Shown: positions 25,099-34,670, counted from the first letter of the stretch. The stretch: DNA of 64,000 bases from Eubacteriaceae bacterium (GCA_003446375.1 DMAW01000117.1:1-64000); one strand, 5' to 3'. Numbers and translations are program-made. Notes: generated by a model not told the origin, from the sequence alone.

Positions 25099-25209
25099 GC
25101 AAACTTAACCTGTCGTGTTGTTATTTTTACAGGCTGCTGTCTTTATTTTGTTTAGATTTATCCCCAAAGGATAAAAATAAGGTAACTTTAAATTCAAGGG
25201 GGAAATAAA

Positions 25210-26397
25210 ATGAACTTAGTAATAATCGGAAACGGAGTTGCGGGTCTTTCCGCTGCCGAAGAAATACGAAAACAGGATTCTTCTGCTTCCATAACCATGA
25301 TAACAGATGAACCGTATTACACCTACTACAGGACGAGGCTTTCCCACTACCTGTCAAAGGACTTTACAGTTGATGAGATTTATATACATCCTCAAAGTTG
25401 GTATCAGGAAAACAACATAACTGTCATGTTCGATGCCATAGCAGAAAAAATAAATCCCCATGAGCACACGATCATCCTGGCAGGAGGCAAGTCTATGTCT
25501 TACGACAAGCTTCTTTTGGCAAATGGCTCATCGAGCTTTATCCCTCCAGTTGAAGGTTCTGATAAAGAAGGAGTCTTTTCTCTTAGGAACATGGAAGACG
25601 TAGCCAACATTCAAAAGTTCTCTAAATCTGCAAAAAAAGCTATCGTTGTAGGCGGAGGGCTTTTAGGACTTGAAGCCGCCAATGCCCTAAAAGAACTAAA
25701 GCTTGATGTGACAGTTGTAGAATTTGCTCCTAGGCTTCTGCCAAGGCAAATGGATGAAGAAGCTTCTCAAGTGGTCAAAAAAATAGTAGAAGATCAAGGG
25801 ATATCCTTGTACTTAAATGCTCAGGTGGAACAAATAACCGGAGATCCGGTGGATAAATGCGTGCTCAAAAGCGGGGAAACTCTCGAAACGGACCTCGTAC
25901 TATTTTCTGCAGGCGTTCGCTCCAATATAAAACTAGCTAAAGATGCAGGTATAGAGACAGATAGAGCTGTAATCGTAAATGAAAATATGAAGACCAGCAT
26001 CGAAGACATATATGCTGCCGGCGACGTTGCCGAATTCAATCAAATGTCCTTTAACATCTGGCCCATAGCAGTAGAACAAGGAAAAATAGCCGGACTGAAT
26101 ATGCTGGGATTAAATAAGGACTACGAAGCAATAGCGCCTTCAAACATGCTGAATATTTTAGGGGTCAAAGCTTTTTCAATCGGAGATATAGAAGGAAAGA
26201 CAGATGGAATGGAATGCCTTTGCGATAAAAACGAAACCAAATTTAAAAAAATATTTTTCAAGGAAGGATTCCTTGCAGGAGCCATCCTTATTAACGACAT
26301 AGCCTTGGCCGGCAAAATCAAGAAAAAGATGGGAGAAGATTATTCCCACCTTTTAAAAGAAGACCTTTCAGACAAAGAAAAAATCGAAAAATTATAA
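25210..26397 (+). CDS. NAD(P)H-dependent flavoprotein oxidoreductase (rubredoxin/nitrite reductase-like)
   Basis: 395 aa. N-terminal FAD Rossmann motif G-N-G-V-A-G at residues 8-13, a second dinucleotide motif [10 protein letters not shown] near 148 for NAD(P)H, and the FAD-closing [10 protein letters not shown] near 265. No redox-active C-x-x-C or C-x4-C, so it is not a thioredoxin reductase or disulfide reductase. Closest in plan to clostridial NADH:rubredoxin oxidoreductase and the FAD subunit of nitrite reductase; with rubredoxin this would feed oxygen or peroxide detoxification. AAGGGGGAA precedes the ATG. Its 3' end overlaps the convergent ATPase gene by 6 nt. Confidence 0.9.
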   Translation: MNLVIIGNGVAGLSAAEEIRKQDSSASITMITDEPYYTYYRTRLSHYLSKDFTVDEIYIHPQSWYQENNITVMFDAIAEKINPHEHTIILAGGKSMSYDKLLLANGSSSFIPPVEGSDKEGVFSLRNMEDVANIQKFSKSAKKAIVVGGGLLGLEAANALKELKLDVTVVEFAPRLLPRQMDEEASQVVKKIVEDQGISLYLNAQVEQITGDPVDKCVLKSGETLETDLVLFSAGVRSNIKLAKDAGIETDRAVIVNENMKTSIEDIYAAGDVAEFNQMSFNIWPIAVEQGKIAGLNMLGLNKDYEAIAPSNMLNILGVKAFSIGDIEGKTDGMECLCDKNETKFKKIFFKEGFLAGAILINDIALAGKIKKKMGEDYSHLLKEDLSDKEKIEKL

Positions 26398-28401
26398 CTT
26401 GATAAGCTTGGCGTTTACGGCAACAATTACTGTGCTTAATGACATCAGCACTGCCCCTAACGCAGGAGATATGACTATGCCTGCAGAGTACAGAGCACCT
26501 GCGGCCAAAGGAATTGCAATTATATTGTATCCTGAGGCCCAAAGCAGGTTTTGGATCATTTTTTTATATGTCAGCTTCCCTAAATCTATAAGGGTCGTCA
26601 CATCCATCGGGTTGCTGTTTACCAAGATGATATCAGCGGTTTCAGCCGCGACATCAGTTCCGGATCCGATAGCTATCCCTATATCGGCCTGAGCAAGGGC
26701 CGGAGCATCGTTTATGCCGTCTCCTGCCATAGCAACGTATTTGCCGTGGCTTTGAAGCTCCTTGATTTTTTCCAGCTTCTCTTCAGGCAAGACCTCTGCA
26801 AAGTATCCATCCAGATTTAATTTTCCGGATACTTGGGCAGCGGTTTTTTCATTATCACCGGTAAGCATCCAGCATTCTATATTTTGATTCTTCAGTTTTT
26901 CAACAGCCTCCAGTGATTCCGGACGGATCTTATCCGAAAGCGCCAAGACTGCTATGAGCCTTTTTTCTCTCAACAAAAACACATTTGTCGAAATATCAAA
27001 ATCAGGTAGATTATCAGGTATATCTATATCGTTTTCCGCAAGATATCCCGGACTTGCCACCACATAACTTTTTCCTTGTATTTGTCCTTCTATGCCTTTT
27101 CCCTTTATAGCTTTAAATCCGCTTACCTTAAGCAACTCCGCGCCCACTGATTTAGCCTCTGCAACTATGCCGTCGGCGATTGGATGCTCAGAGTTTTTCT
27201 CCAAGGATGCTGCTATTTGAATCACCTCGTTTTTATCCATGTCACCGGATAATATCTCCACATGATTCACTCCAAATTCTCCTTTAGTCAAAGTTCCGGT
27301 TTTATCAAATACCACTGTGTCGATTTTCCTCGAATTTTCAAATGCAGTCCTGTTTTTAATCAGCAATCCGTTTTCTGCAGATATTGCCGTCGTATTAGCC
27401 GCAACCAATGGTATGGCAAGCCCCAGTGCATGAGGACATGTTATCACCATTACCGTTGCCATCCTGGCTATGGCAAATGTAAAATCTTCGCCTGCCAATA
27501 GCCAAGCTATCAAGGTAATCCCTCCGGAAGATAAAGCTATTATAGTAAGCCACAGTGCCGCCTTATCAGCTAAATTCTGAGTTTTGGACTTGGATTCTTG
27601 AGCCTGCGTGACCATGCGCACCACCTTGGACAGGTAAGAGTCCTCTCCTACATTTTTTACGGACATCTCCAAAGACCCTTCTCCGTTAACCGATCCTCCA
27701 ATCAAGCTGTCGCCTTCTTTTTTTTCAACCGGTTTTGATTCGCCGGTCAACATGGATTCGTTGACATAGCTAGAACCCTTGATTATCGCTCCATCTGCCG
27801 GAATTTTTTCACCGGGCTTTACCAGTATCACATCGTCAACATCCAGGTCCCTTGCATCTACATCCTTTATTTTTCCCTCTGTCAACAAATGGGCCGTATC
27901 AGGCATCAGCTTTGCCAGTTCATCCATTGCCCTAGAAGCTCCTTGTACCGATCTCATCTCTATCCAGTGCCCCAGCAGCATTATATCTATCAACGTAGCA
28001 AGTTCCCAGAAAAAATCGCTCCCTTCGATTAAGAACACAGTGGCCGTACTGTAGAAATACGCTACCGAAATAGCCATTGCGATAAGGGTCATCATTCCCG
28101 GGCTCTTTTCCTTGGCTTCATCTGCAAAGCCTTTCAAAAACGGCCAGCCCCCATACCCGTAAATAAAGCTTGAGAGTATAAACAATATGTATTCGCTTCC
28201 GGTAAACTCTAATTCCCAACCTATCCAGCCTTGAATCATCGGTGATAATAAAAGAATAGGAATCGTGACGATCAAGGATATGTAAAACCTTCTTTTAAAA
28301 TCTTCAATCATCATTTCATGGTGATTTTCATGTTCGTGTTCCATTGCCTTGTGATCTGAATTGTCGTGCTTATGATCCATGTGATTCTTATGTTCATCCA
28401 A
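26392..28401 (-). CDS. copB: CopB-type heavy-metal-exporting P-type ATPase
   Basis: 669 aa from a TTG at 28401, chosen because AGGAGGGG stands just upstream and the longer frame from 28479 is encoded by a terminator. No HMA domain; the N-terminus is instead His-rich (about 10 His in the first 40 residues), a known trait of CopB/P1B-3 pumps. Metal-site motif C-P-H in transmembrane helix 6 (V-I-T-C-P-H-A-L-G), phosphorylation site D-K-T-G-T-L-T, actuator T-G-E-S, nucleotide-binding S-E-H-P-I and hinge G-D-G-I-N-D-A. C-P-H pumps export Cu or Ag. A GTAT-N6-ATAC repeat (28415-28428) upstream may be a metal-regulator site. Confidence 0.95.
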   Translation of the reverse strand: MDEHKNHMDHKHDNSDHKAMEHEHENHHEMMIEDFKRRFYISLIVTIPILLLSPMIQGWIGWELEFTGSEYILFILSSFIYGYGGWPFLKGFADEAKEKSPGMMTLIAMAISVAYFYSTATVFLIEGSDFFWELATLIDIMLLGHWIEMRSVQGASRAMDELAKLMPDTAHLLTEGKIKDVDARDLDVDDVILVKPGEKIPADGAIIKGSSYVNESMLTGESKPVEKKEGDSLIGGSVNGEGSLEMSVKNVGEDSYLSKVVRMVTQAQESKSKTQNLADKAALWLTIIALSSGGITLIAWLLAGEDFTFAIARMATVMVITCPHALGLAIPLVAANTTAISAENGLLIKNRTAFENSRKIDTVVFDKTGTLTKGEFGVNHVEILSGDMDKNEVIQIAASLEKNSEHPIADGIVAEAKSVGAELLKVSGFKAIKGKGIEGQIQGKSYVVASPGYLAENDIDIPDNLPDFDISTNVFLLREKRLIAVLALSDKIRPESLEAVEKLKNQNIECWMLTGDNEKTAAQVSGKLNLDGYFAEVLPEEKLEKIKELQSHGKYVAMAGDGINDAPALAQADIGIAIGSGTDVAAETADIILVNSNPMDVTTLIDLGKLTYKKMIQNLLWASGYNIIAIPLAAGALYSAGIVISPALGAVLMSLSTVIVAVNAKLIKL

Positions 28402-28450
28402 GATAATCCCCTCCTGTATTATTTGATACCAAAAAATACAGACTCCTAAA

Positions 28451-28487
28451 CAAAAGCGATGTCGGATATCTTCCGGCATCGCCTTTG
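28451..28487 (-). terminator. Terminator of the frameshifted surface-protein gene
   Basis: Stem GCGATG-CCGGA/TCCG-CATCGC with short loop, then TTTTGTTT on the minus strand; A-run on the other side makes it possibly bidirectional. Confidence 0.88.
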
Positions 28488-28494
28488 TCTGTGT

Positions 28495-28977
28495 TTATCT
28501 ATTATACAAAAAGTAACTAAATGCTTCTTTTTCTGATCCGTCATGTTCTCCGGGATTTAAAAAATTTCTGATATGCAGCACCTGGTTGTCGTAATAAGGG
28601 GCTTGATTGTCGCAGATATATGCATACTCGTAATTACCCTCTTCAACCCAACCCATGAACGTATACGCATGGGTCGGCCTGCCGTCTTTATTTCCTGCGG
28701 CATCAGTAGTAAAGCATATATCTCCCTTTCTAAGCTTGGTATAATCCCTCTCCTTTTTCCATCCGTTTTCATAAAGGTAGGGCAGCAAATAATCGATGCT
28801 TCTCATGGATGACCTCACAGGAACCCCTACCCTTCTTAGTCCTTCCGATGTAAAGTAAACACAGGCATTTGATAAGTTGCCTCCGTTAAGCCTGATGGTC
28901 GAATTGTTGACGCTCGTCCTGTTGGACGCAGATGAGAGATAGCTTGCAAGATCATCCCCTACTCTGCCATAGCCTTT
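28495..28977 (-). pseudogene. Displaced C-terminal domain of the modular surface protein (frameshifted)
   Basis: An open frame of 160 codons continuing the protein encoded at 28952-30439, but in another frame. It reads K-G-Y-G-R-V-G-D-D-L-A-S-Y-L near the junction, then S-N-A-C-V-Y-F-T-S-E-G-L-R-R and L-R-K-G-D-I-C-F-T-T, P-T-H-A-Y-T-F-M-G-W and Y-I-C-D-N-Q. A Cys, then a His and an Asp/Asn in this order suggest a papain-fold (NlpC/CHAP-like) hydrolase domain; family not certain. No start codon with a ribosome site exists at its 5' end (first ATG 28818). Removing one A from the A5 run at 28975-28979 joins the two frames seamlessly. Confidence 0.7.
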
Positions 28978-30439
28978 TTATAGCTGTAAAAGAGCTGTAT
29001 ATGTCTTTGTCTCCCACCTTTCTGTAAGCTCTTACCCTGTAGTAATTCCCTTTATTCCATGTTCCCTCCGGGTCTACGTAACTTGTAGATGAAGTCTTTG
29101 TCATCAGACTGAAGCTGCCCGAAGGGCTGCCGGACCTATATACTTCGTACCCCGTGGCGCCTACGGATTTATTCCAGCTTATCTTCATCTTCGCAGGTTC
29201 GTGCCTGCCTGCGACAAATCCCCCTGGCACCAATAGCTCTGCCTTTGCAGAAGCTGCCTTAGAATAATCGCTTTGAGCCTCTAAGTCACCCTGACTTGCC
29301 AATGCCCTTACCTTGTAATAATATACCTTTTGATACGCAAGGCCCTTGTCTATATAGGCTGCTGATTTTGTCTCGCCTATTTTTTTAAATTCTCCGCTGC
29401 TCTTATCGCTTCTGAGCACCTCATAGCTTTGTGCTCCAGATGACTTGTTCCAAGAAAGGCTTATTTGATCGTACCCGTAGGTCTTTGCCCTTAAATTTCC
29501 CGGAGTCTTTGGAAGCTCGAACCACTTTGCGTAAAGCTCTAAATCTTTTGTTACTTTGCCGGCTTCAAAATTCCACTGGGTTTTTAAATCTCTATCCTCA
29601 TACCAATCCAAAAACACGTAGCCTTTCTTTTTAATTTCTTCAGGTTCCGGTATCAAGCTGCCGTATTCCACCTCTATTGCATCGAGCTTTTCTCCGCCAT
29701 TTGAATGAAAAACTATATCGTATTTATTGATTACCCAGTTAGGATAAAGAACTAAATTCTCCCTTGGCATCAACACTGATTCACCTTCTTGATATATCTT
29801 TCCTTCACCATTTGGATCTGTTGTCCATCCTGTAAATGTATGCCCTGTTTTTTCTAGATTTCCAATATTTTCTAAAGTCTTTACCTCTTCATTTTCTTGG
29901 TATCTTTCCATATCTTGCGGCATTTCTCCGGATTCGCTTCCGTGATCATTATAACGCACCCTAAAAAAAGGACTAGCTTCGTATCCGAATTCTTCTTGTG
30001 AGTACCCTTGTTTCCCATGCTCGTATAAAATCGACAATTCTTCATTGCTACCGGAAAACACTTTGCTGCCCATTGCAGGCGCTTCTCCCAAAAATTCCAC
30101 TTTCACTAAGGATGGACAATCCGAGAATGCAAGGCTTCCGATTGATTCGATGTTTTTGCCGATTATTATTTTTTCGAGATTCTCATTGTCAGAAAAAGCT
30201 CCCCTGGCGATTTCAATTACGCCCATCTCGCCATCTTCCGTATTGATAGCCTCCGGAATCTCCAAAACCCTTTGATCTCCAACGTAGCCTTTGATGCTCG
30301 CTTTTTCGGCCCATACAGTGTACTCGTATCCATCAGTAGTAGTCTTAATTAAAAAATTCTGGGAAGCAAGTACTACTGCTGCAAGAATAAACCCTACAAG
30401 GATTACTCCCCCTAAAATTATAGTCATCTTTTTTTTCAT
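28952..30439 (-). CDS. Modular surface protein: LRR_5 (BspA-like), InlB B-repeats, two fibronectin III domains; truncated by frameshift
   Basis: 495 aa as read. N-terminal membrane anchor (residues 5-26). Then a BspA-type leucine-rich segment (G-A-F-S-D-N-E-N-L-E-K-I-I-I-G; L-A-F-S-D-C-P-S-L-V-K-V), InlB/Flg_new repeats (F-T-G-W-T-T-D-P-N-G; F-H-S-N-G-G ... F-L-D-W-Y) and two FN3 domains (S-L-S-W-N-K-S-S-G-A; K-I-S-W-N-K-S-V-G-A). The frame ends prematurely at TGA 28952-28954, soon after an A5 run; the missing part is at 28495-28977. GGAGGGG precedes the ATG. Probably an adhesin or wall-bound protein whose C-terminus was hydrolase-like. Confidence 0.85.
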   Translation of the reverse strand: MKKKMTIILGGVILVGFILAAVVLASQNFLIKTTTDGYEYTVWAEKASIKGYVGDQRVLEIPEAINTEDGEMGVIEIARGAFSDNENLEKIIIGKNIESIGSLAFSDCPSLVKVEFLGEAPAMGSKVFSGSNEELSILYEHGKQGYSQEEFGYEASPFFRVRYNDHGSESGEMPQDMERYQENEEVKTLENIGNLEKTGHTFTGWTTDPNGEGKIYQEGESVLMPRENLVLYPNWVINKYDIVFHSNGGEKLDAIEVEYGSLIPEPEEIKKKGYVFLDWYEDRDLKTQWNFEAGKVTKDLELYAKWFELPKTPGNLRAKTYGYDQISLSWNKSSGAQSYEVLRSDKSSGEFKKIGETKSAAYIDKGLAYQKVYYYKVRALASQGDLEAQSDYSKAASAKAELLVPGGFVAGRHEPAKMKISWNKSVGATGYEVYRSGSPSGSFSLMTKTSSTSYVDPEGTWNKGNYYRVRAYRKVGDKDIYSSFTAIKRLWQSRG

Positions 30440-30617
30440 GTCATCATCCCCTCCGAATCAATTCTTTGGCTCTCTATAATAATATTACCGTAAAATCGAC
30501 AAAAAAGTTTTCAAATACGAATATTTTTTTTAAAAGTTTTTTATCTACAATTCAATTTTCCTTTATGGTATATTATAAAGAACGGCAAATCTCCATCAAT
30601 TGGAAAGGACTGTTTTT

Positions 30618-31340
30618 ATGAGAACGATAATATGGTTTATTTACTTTGGGCTTAGCATTTTGATGACTATACCCGATTTGATCAAAGCAAACAAACTCAA
30701 AAACAAAAGTCAAGACTTAAAAGCATATGCTCTTGCAAATAAAAGAGCAAAAAAATGGGCACTAAGCCTGGTTAAGCTAACAGGAAGCAGGGTCACTGTC
30801 ACCGGTGAAGAAAATATCCCTGACCACGGTCCTTTGCTATTTGTAGCCAACCATCAGTCTAATTTCGACATTCCTCTCATGATAGGATATGTAAACGCTC
30901 AAAAGGGCTTTATTTCAAAAATCGAGATGACAAGGATGCTTATCGTCAGCTCCTGGATGAAACATTTAAAATGCGTATTTATGGATAGAAAGAACATGCG
31001 CCAGTCCCTTAACGCAATAAGAGAAGGCATAGAAATCCTGAAACAGGGATACAATCTAGTGTTATTCCCCGAAGGAACCCGAAGCAAAACAGGAGAAGTA
31101 ATGGAGTTTAAGGCCGGAGGCTTTAAGCTCGCTTCAAAGAGCAACGCCGCCATAGTTCCTGTCGTGATAAACGGTTCCATAAACATGATGAAAAAGGGAA
31201 GCATCAGGATACAGCCTGCCGATGTGCAAATCACTATTTTGCCTCCATTGCCCATAACCGATGAAAACAAAAGAGATACCGGGGCATTGTCCCAACATGT
31301 CAGAGCGACCATAATAGATGAACTCGAAAGGTCGGTGTAA
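30618..31340 (+). CDS. plsC: 1-acyl-sn-glycerol-3-phosphate acyltransferase
   Basis: 240 aa from ATG at 30618, preceded by GGAAAGGA; TTG at 30600 is upstream of that site. N-terminal membrane helix (residues 2-17), catalytic N-H-Q-S-N-F-D (H-x4-D, about residues 79-84), substrate-binding F-P-E-G-T-R-S near 152 and V-P-V-V-I-N-G. Acylates lysophosphatidic acid to phosphatidic acid. The next gene starts 3 nt downstream, so they form a two-gene unit. Confidence 0.95.
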   Translation: MRTIIWFIYFGLSILMTIPDLIKANKLKNKSQDLKAYALANKRAKKWALSLVKLTGSRVTVTGEENIPDHGPLLFVANHQSNFDIPLMIGYVNAQKGFISKIEMTRMLIVSSWMKHLKCVFMDRKNMRQSLNAIREGIEILKQGYNLVLFPEGTRSKTGEVMEFKAGGFKLASKSNAAIVPVVINGSINMMKKGSIRIQPADVQITILPPLPITDENKRDTGALSQHVRATIIDELERSV

Positions 31341-31343
31341 GAA

Positions 31344-32252
31344 GTGTCTCAAAACGACAGTTCCAAGAAAGTGGTCAAGGATACCATAGCTCTAAAGTCA
31401 GGCTTTCCCCTTCCAAAAGGGGAATTGGTGCTGGATGACGCTGTCATAATGAACGATACTGACGTAGAATCAGTGGATTTTGATGCAAAATATGCCTATG
31501 CCTGCCATTTGGGCGTAGATATCATTGTACTTCATCCTGATTACGACTTTAGCCAGGGGCTTCCAAAAATCGTATTTGATAAAGATGAGATATCAAAATG
31601 GTCCTCCATGACTGAATTTTTCAATTTTCTAATTCTGGACGGCTCCTTCGAGCTTGGCATAAGATACTATGGTTTTGAAAAGTTTCTTTCTATGATCCTT
31701 AAAAAAAGCGATGAAATAAAGGATTTTATCAAGTGGGTCACAAAGATCAACTTCGAGGCTGCAAGCATGGCATCCGATTTGGGAATTGACGGAATTATGA
31801 TTGCAGATGACATAGCCTATCAGGGGGGCCTCATCATAAGGCCATCCCTCTTTAAGGATCTTTTTTTATCTTCTTTGGAAAGGCAAGTTGAGCATGGGGA
31901 CAAAAAAAATCTTACAGCCTTTTTTCACTCCGACGGCAACTACCTTTCAATCCTTGACGATATTGTAAATGCAGGCTTTAAGGGCATTCACTGCATAGAC
32001 CGAACATGCAACATGGAACTTAGCTCTTTGAAGGATTATTCAGATAAACTGTGTCTATGGGGGCATCTGGATGTAACACATATTGAAGAGTCAAAAACTG
32101 AATCCGGCATGAAAAACATAGCTGAAGATATACGCAGCGCCACGGATTTCAAAGGTTTTATATTAGGAACCAACAGCGGGATATTTCCGGGGATGGATGT
32201 CTGTCAATTAAAAAAAATATACAATCATATTACAAAAGAGTCGGATATTTAA
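31344..32252 (+). CDS. Uroporphyrinogen decarboxylase-fold protein (MtaA/UroD-like)
   Basis: 302 aa, GTG start at 31344 with GAAAGG upstream. TIM-barrel protein of the URO-D superfamily: G-I-D-G-I-M-I-A-D-D-I-A-Y-Q-G-G near 150 and H-S-D-G-N near 193, then W-G-H-L-D-V and a C-terminal G-T-N-S-G-I-F-P-G. It lacks the Arg-rich N-terminal loop of true HemE, so heme synthesis is unlikely; corrinoid or thiol methyltransfer (MtaA-like) or an unknown reaction is more likely. Pairing with plsC is odd and gives no clue to the substrate. Confidence 0.75.
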   Translation: MSQNDSSKKVVKDTIALKSGFPLPKGELVLDDAVIMNDTDVESVDFDAKYAYACHLGVDIIVLHPDYDFSQGLPKIVFDKDEISKWSSMTEFFNFLILDGSFELGIRYYGFEKFLSMILKKSDEIKDFIKWVTKINFEAASMASDLGIDGIMIADDIAYQGGLIIRPSLFKDLFLSSLERQVEHGDKKNLTAFFHSDGNYLSILDDIVNAGFKGIHCIDRTCNMELSSLKDYSDKLCLWGHLDVTHIEESKTESGMKNIAEDIRSATDFKGFILGTNSGIFPGMDVCQLKKIYNHITKESDI

Positions 32253-32267
32253 TTCCGACTCTTTTTG
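32236..32267 (+). terminator. Terminator of plsC-UroD unit
   Basis: Stem AAGAGTCGGA/TCCGACTCTT with an 8-nt loop, then TTTTTG; overlaps the stop codon at 32250-32252. Confidence 0.92.
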
Positions 32268-32291
32268 TGTGTACTTAATGCTGTTTAACAT

Positions 32292-33344
32292 CTAACTGTT
32301 GCAATAATCATTTAAGACCTTTTGTATCTTTTCGTAGCAATGTGCGTCCTGATAAAGTATTTCATAAAGAGCTGTCAGCAAAGGCAGCTTACCTGCATCT
32401 ATCTTGCCCTGTTCATCGAGTTTTTTTACAAGATTATAGCCAAACTTAATTGCCGGATACCCTTCCACGGTTATGTCTTCATCCTGCATCCTTTGGATTG
32501 CAGCACTAGCCTTTGTTCCTTCTCCAACGACTTCACCCAGTATCCTGTTTCGGCCTGCTTCTCCGGTAACCTCCAAATCCCCTGATCCGGGAAGCCCGTA
32601 TACTGACCGTGGACTTCCACCCATGGCAGTAACAAACAGATCCATCTCTTCAGTGGCTATCGTAAACAATGCAGATTTTGTATTATTGTGTGTAAGTCCC
32701 TTTATTCCCTTATACCCTTCAGCCATTCCAAGGCTTACCGCGTAGGCATTTTTCATTGCTGCGCATATTTCGGTTCCTATTATGTCACTGTCTGTTTTAA
32801 CGTTGTAAACATCGGTAGCAATAAGTTCCTTGAATTTGTCTGCTGCCGTTGCATCTTCGCTTGCATAGACCACGCATGTCGGAGATCTGTACAGTACCTC
32901 ATTTGCTTTGCATGGGCCACCTACAGCCACTATTGGAATTGACTTTAGATCTTTCGGCAGCTTCTCCTTTAAAATCTCAGGCAGAATGACTATATTTCCT
33001 TCTTTATCAAAATCAAATCCTTTTGATACAGTTGCAACTACCGAATCTTTAGTCAGATACGACACAACTCTTTCAAAAATCTTTCCTAAAGCATCTGAGG
33101 TTATAGCCATGATCACATACTTGCTTTCCTCCATTGCTTGTTCCAATTCATCCACCTTAAAAAGCTTAGCCTCTTTTAAAAGCGGATATTTGTGCTTAGG
33201 ATGGTCATTTCCTTTTCTAAGTTCGTCTATTATGTGTCCGTCAAGCTCTGTTCCCCACAGCCTTACTTCATGTCCATTTTCAATTAAAGGGGTAGTAAGG
33301 GCACTGCCCATTGCTCCTGCCCCTATTATCGTTATCTTCTCCAT
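32292..33344 (-). CDS. gpsA: Glycerol-3-phosphate dehydrogenase (NAD(P)+), GpsA family
   Basis: 350 aa from ATG at 33344 (AAAGGTGAT upstream). N-terminal Rossmann motif G-A-G-A-M-G-S-A-L, V-S-K-G-F and G-G-P-C-K-A-N-E in the middle, catalytic Lys in A-A-M-K-N-A-Y-A-V near 201, and C-terminal G-S-G-D-L with G-R-N-R. It differs from canonical GpsA in several motif positions (G-G-P-C-K instead of G-P-S-x-A), so a dehydrogenase acting on a related polyol-phosphate is possible. Five nt after rpiB; its sugar-phosphate neighbours fit either role. Confidence 0.85.
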   Translation of the reverse strand: MEKITIIGAGAMGSALTTPLIENGHEVRLWGTELDGHIIDELRKGNDHPKHKYPLLKEAKLFKVDELEQAMEESKYVIMAITSDALGKIFERVVSYLTKDSVVATVSKGFDFDKEGNIVILPEILKEKLPKDLKSIPIVAVGGPCKANEVLYRSPTCVVYASEDATAADKFKELIATDVYNVKTDSDIIGTEICAAMKNAYAVSLGMAEGYKGIKGLTHNNTKSALFTIATEEMDLFVTAMGGSPRSVYGLPGSGDLEVTGEAGRNRILGEVVGEGTKASAAIQRMQDEDITVEGYPAIKFGYNLVKKLDEQGKIDAGKLPLLTALYEILYQDAHCYEKIQKVLNDYCNS

Positions 33345-33349
33345 ATCGA

Positions 33350-33805
33350 TCACCTTTGTGATCTATAGCTTTCATCAATTTCAATCATCTTTTCGACTTT
33401 TGGCAAAGAGTTCCCTCCGTCAAAAGTTGATTCCAGCCATGCATTCAATACCGTCTTTGCATTTTCTGCACCGATGACTCTTTCACCCATGGTTATTATC
33501 TGGCAGTTGTTGCTTTTGATCGATCTTTCGGCAGAATATACATCGTGAGCCACCGTAGCTCTGATTCCCGGCACTTTATTGGCGGTAATCGCCATTCCTA
33601 TTCCTGTGCCGCATAAGATTATGCCTCTTTCATATTCTCCTGCAGCTACAGCTTTTGCAATCTTTTCAGCTATCAAAGGATATAATACGCTTTCATCCTC
33701 TTTTACCCCGAAGTCAGTTAATTCGTGACCTTTTTCTTCAGCAAAAGCCTTTAAGGTATCTCTCAATCTAACACCGGCTTCATCGCAACCAATAGCAATT
33801 TTCAT
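33350..33805 (-). CDS. rpiB: Ribose-5-phosphate isomerase B
   Basis: 151 aa from ATG at 33805 (GGGGAGG upstream); the longer frame to 33931 lacks a site and crosses the tal terminator. Typical RpiB/LacAB fold: I-A-I-G-C-D-E-A-G at the start, Y-P-x-x-A-E-K-I-A near 45, C-G-T-G-I-G-M (catalytic Cys near 66) and H-D-x-Y-S-A-E-R. Interconverts ribose-5-P and ribulose-5-P. Together with tal and tkt in this window it completes most of the non-oxidative pentose phosphate pathway. LacA/LacB-type or other sugar-phosphate isomerase cannot be excluded. Confidence 0.92.
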   Translation of the reverse strand: MKIAIGCDEAGVRLRDTLKAFAEEKGHELTDFGVKEDESVLYPLIAEKIAKAVAAGEYERGIILCGTGIGMAITANKVPGIRATVAHDVYSAERSIKSNNCQIITMGERVIGAENAKTVLNAWLESTFDGGNSLPKVEKMIEIDESYRSQR

Positions 33806-33874
33806 TATATTTCCTCCCCGTATTTGTTTTGTGCCTTTAAGGCACATCTGCCAATGACTTGAAATTTGTGAAAC

Positions 33875-33915
33875 AAAAAAACCGTAAAAAAACCTGATAT
33901 CAGATTGTTTTACGG
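33875..33915 (-). terminator. Terminator of the transaldolase gene
   Basis: Stem CCGTAAAA...TTTTACGG with inner AATCTGATATCAGGTT-type pairing, followed on the minus strand by TTTTTTTG. Confidence 0.88.
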
Positions 33916-33997
33916 CCTTCACTTTTTTCACATTGGCTTAAAATATTTTATTAACGACAGTATATCACGAATGCCTCAGTTCTGCAAGACCACAGCT

Positions 33998-34648
33998 TTA
34001 TTTGTTTTGCATGGTCTCCCAGTCCTTCATAAACTTTGCCAGTCCCGCATCCGTCAATGGGTGGTTCAAAAGCCCAATGAGCGTACTGTATGGAACAGTT
34101 CCTATGTCCACGCCGGCTTTGGCGCAGTTGAGCACATCTATCTGATTTCTAAGGCTTGCTGCCACTATCTTGGTTTCTATTTTATTTACTTCAAAAATTT
34201 CTCTTATGTCTTTTATGAGAGTTCCAACTCCGTCTTGACTGATATCATTTAACCTTCCTACAAATGGAGCTACAAAATACGCTCCGGCTCTTGCTGCAAT
34301 TAAAGCCTGGTTGGCTGAAAAAACTAAAGTCACGGCTACCTTGACGCCTTTGTCGCTTAATATCTTACATGCACTTATTCCTTCCCAGTTGCATGGAAGC
34401 TTGATTATCATCTTGTCGCTTAACTCGTTTAACTCAAGCCCTTCTTTAACCATCTCTTCAGCATCAAGTGCAGTCACTTCGGCAAACACAAATCCATTAA
34501 CCAAATCATTGATAGTCTTGATTGCCTGCTTAAAATCCATGCCTTCCTTGGCTATCAGACTAGGGTTAGTGGTCACCCCTTCGATGATTCCCAGCTTGGC
34601 AGCCTTTTCGATATCTTTGATATTTGCGGTATCCAAGAAAAATCTCAT
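33998..34648 (-). CDS. tal: Transaldolase (TalC / fructose-6-phosphate aldolase type)
   Basis: 216 aa from ATG at 34648, GGAGG upstream. Short single-domain TalC/FSA form: M-R-F-F-L-D-T-A-N at the start, G-V-T-T-N-P-S-L-I-A-K near 26, Schiff-base Lys in I-I-K-L-P-C near 84 and V-A-A-S-L-R-N near 168. Transfers dihydroxyacetone between sugar phosphates. Has its own promoter (34671-34699) and terminator. Confidence 0.95.
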   Translation of the reverse strand: MRFFLDTANIKDIEKAAKLGIIEGVTTNPSLIAKEGMDFKQAIKTINDLVNGFVFAEVTALDAEEMVKEGLELNELSDKMIIKLPCNWEGISACKILSDKGVKVAVTLVFSANQALIAARAGAYFVAPFVGRLNDISQDGVGTLIKDIREIFEVNKIETKIVAASLRNQIDVLNCAKAGVDIGTVPYSTLIGLLNHPLTDAGLAKFMKDWETMQNK

Positions 34649-34670
34649 TATTATCAACCTCCTGTAATCG

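Noticed and set aside
28402..28479. 26-residue extension of the CopB ATPase
   Set aside because: Encoded by the upstream gene's terminator hairpin; TTG at 28401 has the Shine-Dalgarno.
33806..33931. 42-residue extension of RpiB
   Set aside because: Crosses the tal terminator; the ATG at 33805 has GGGGAGG.
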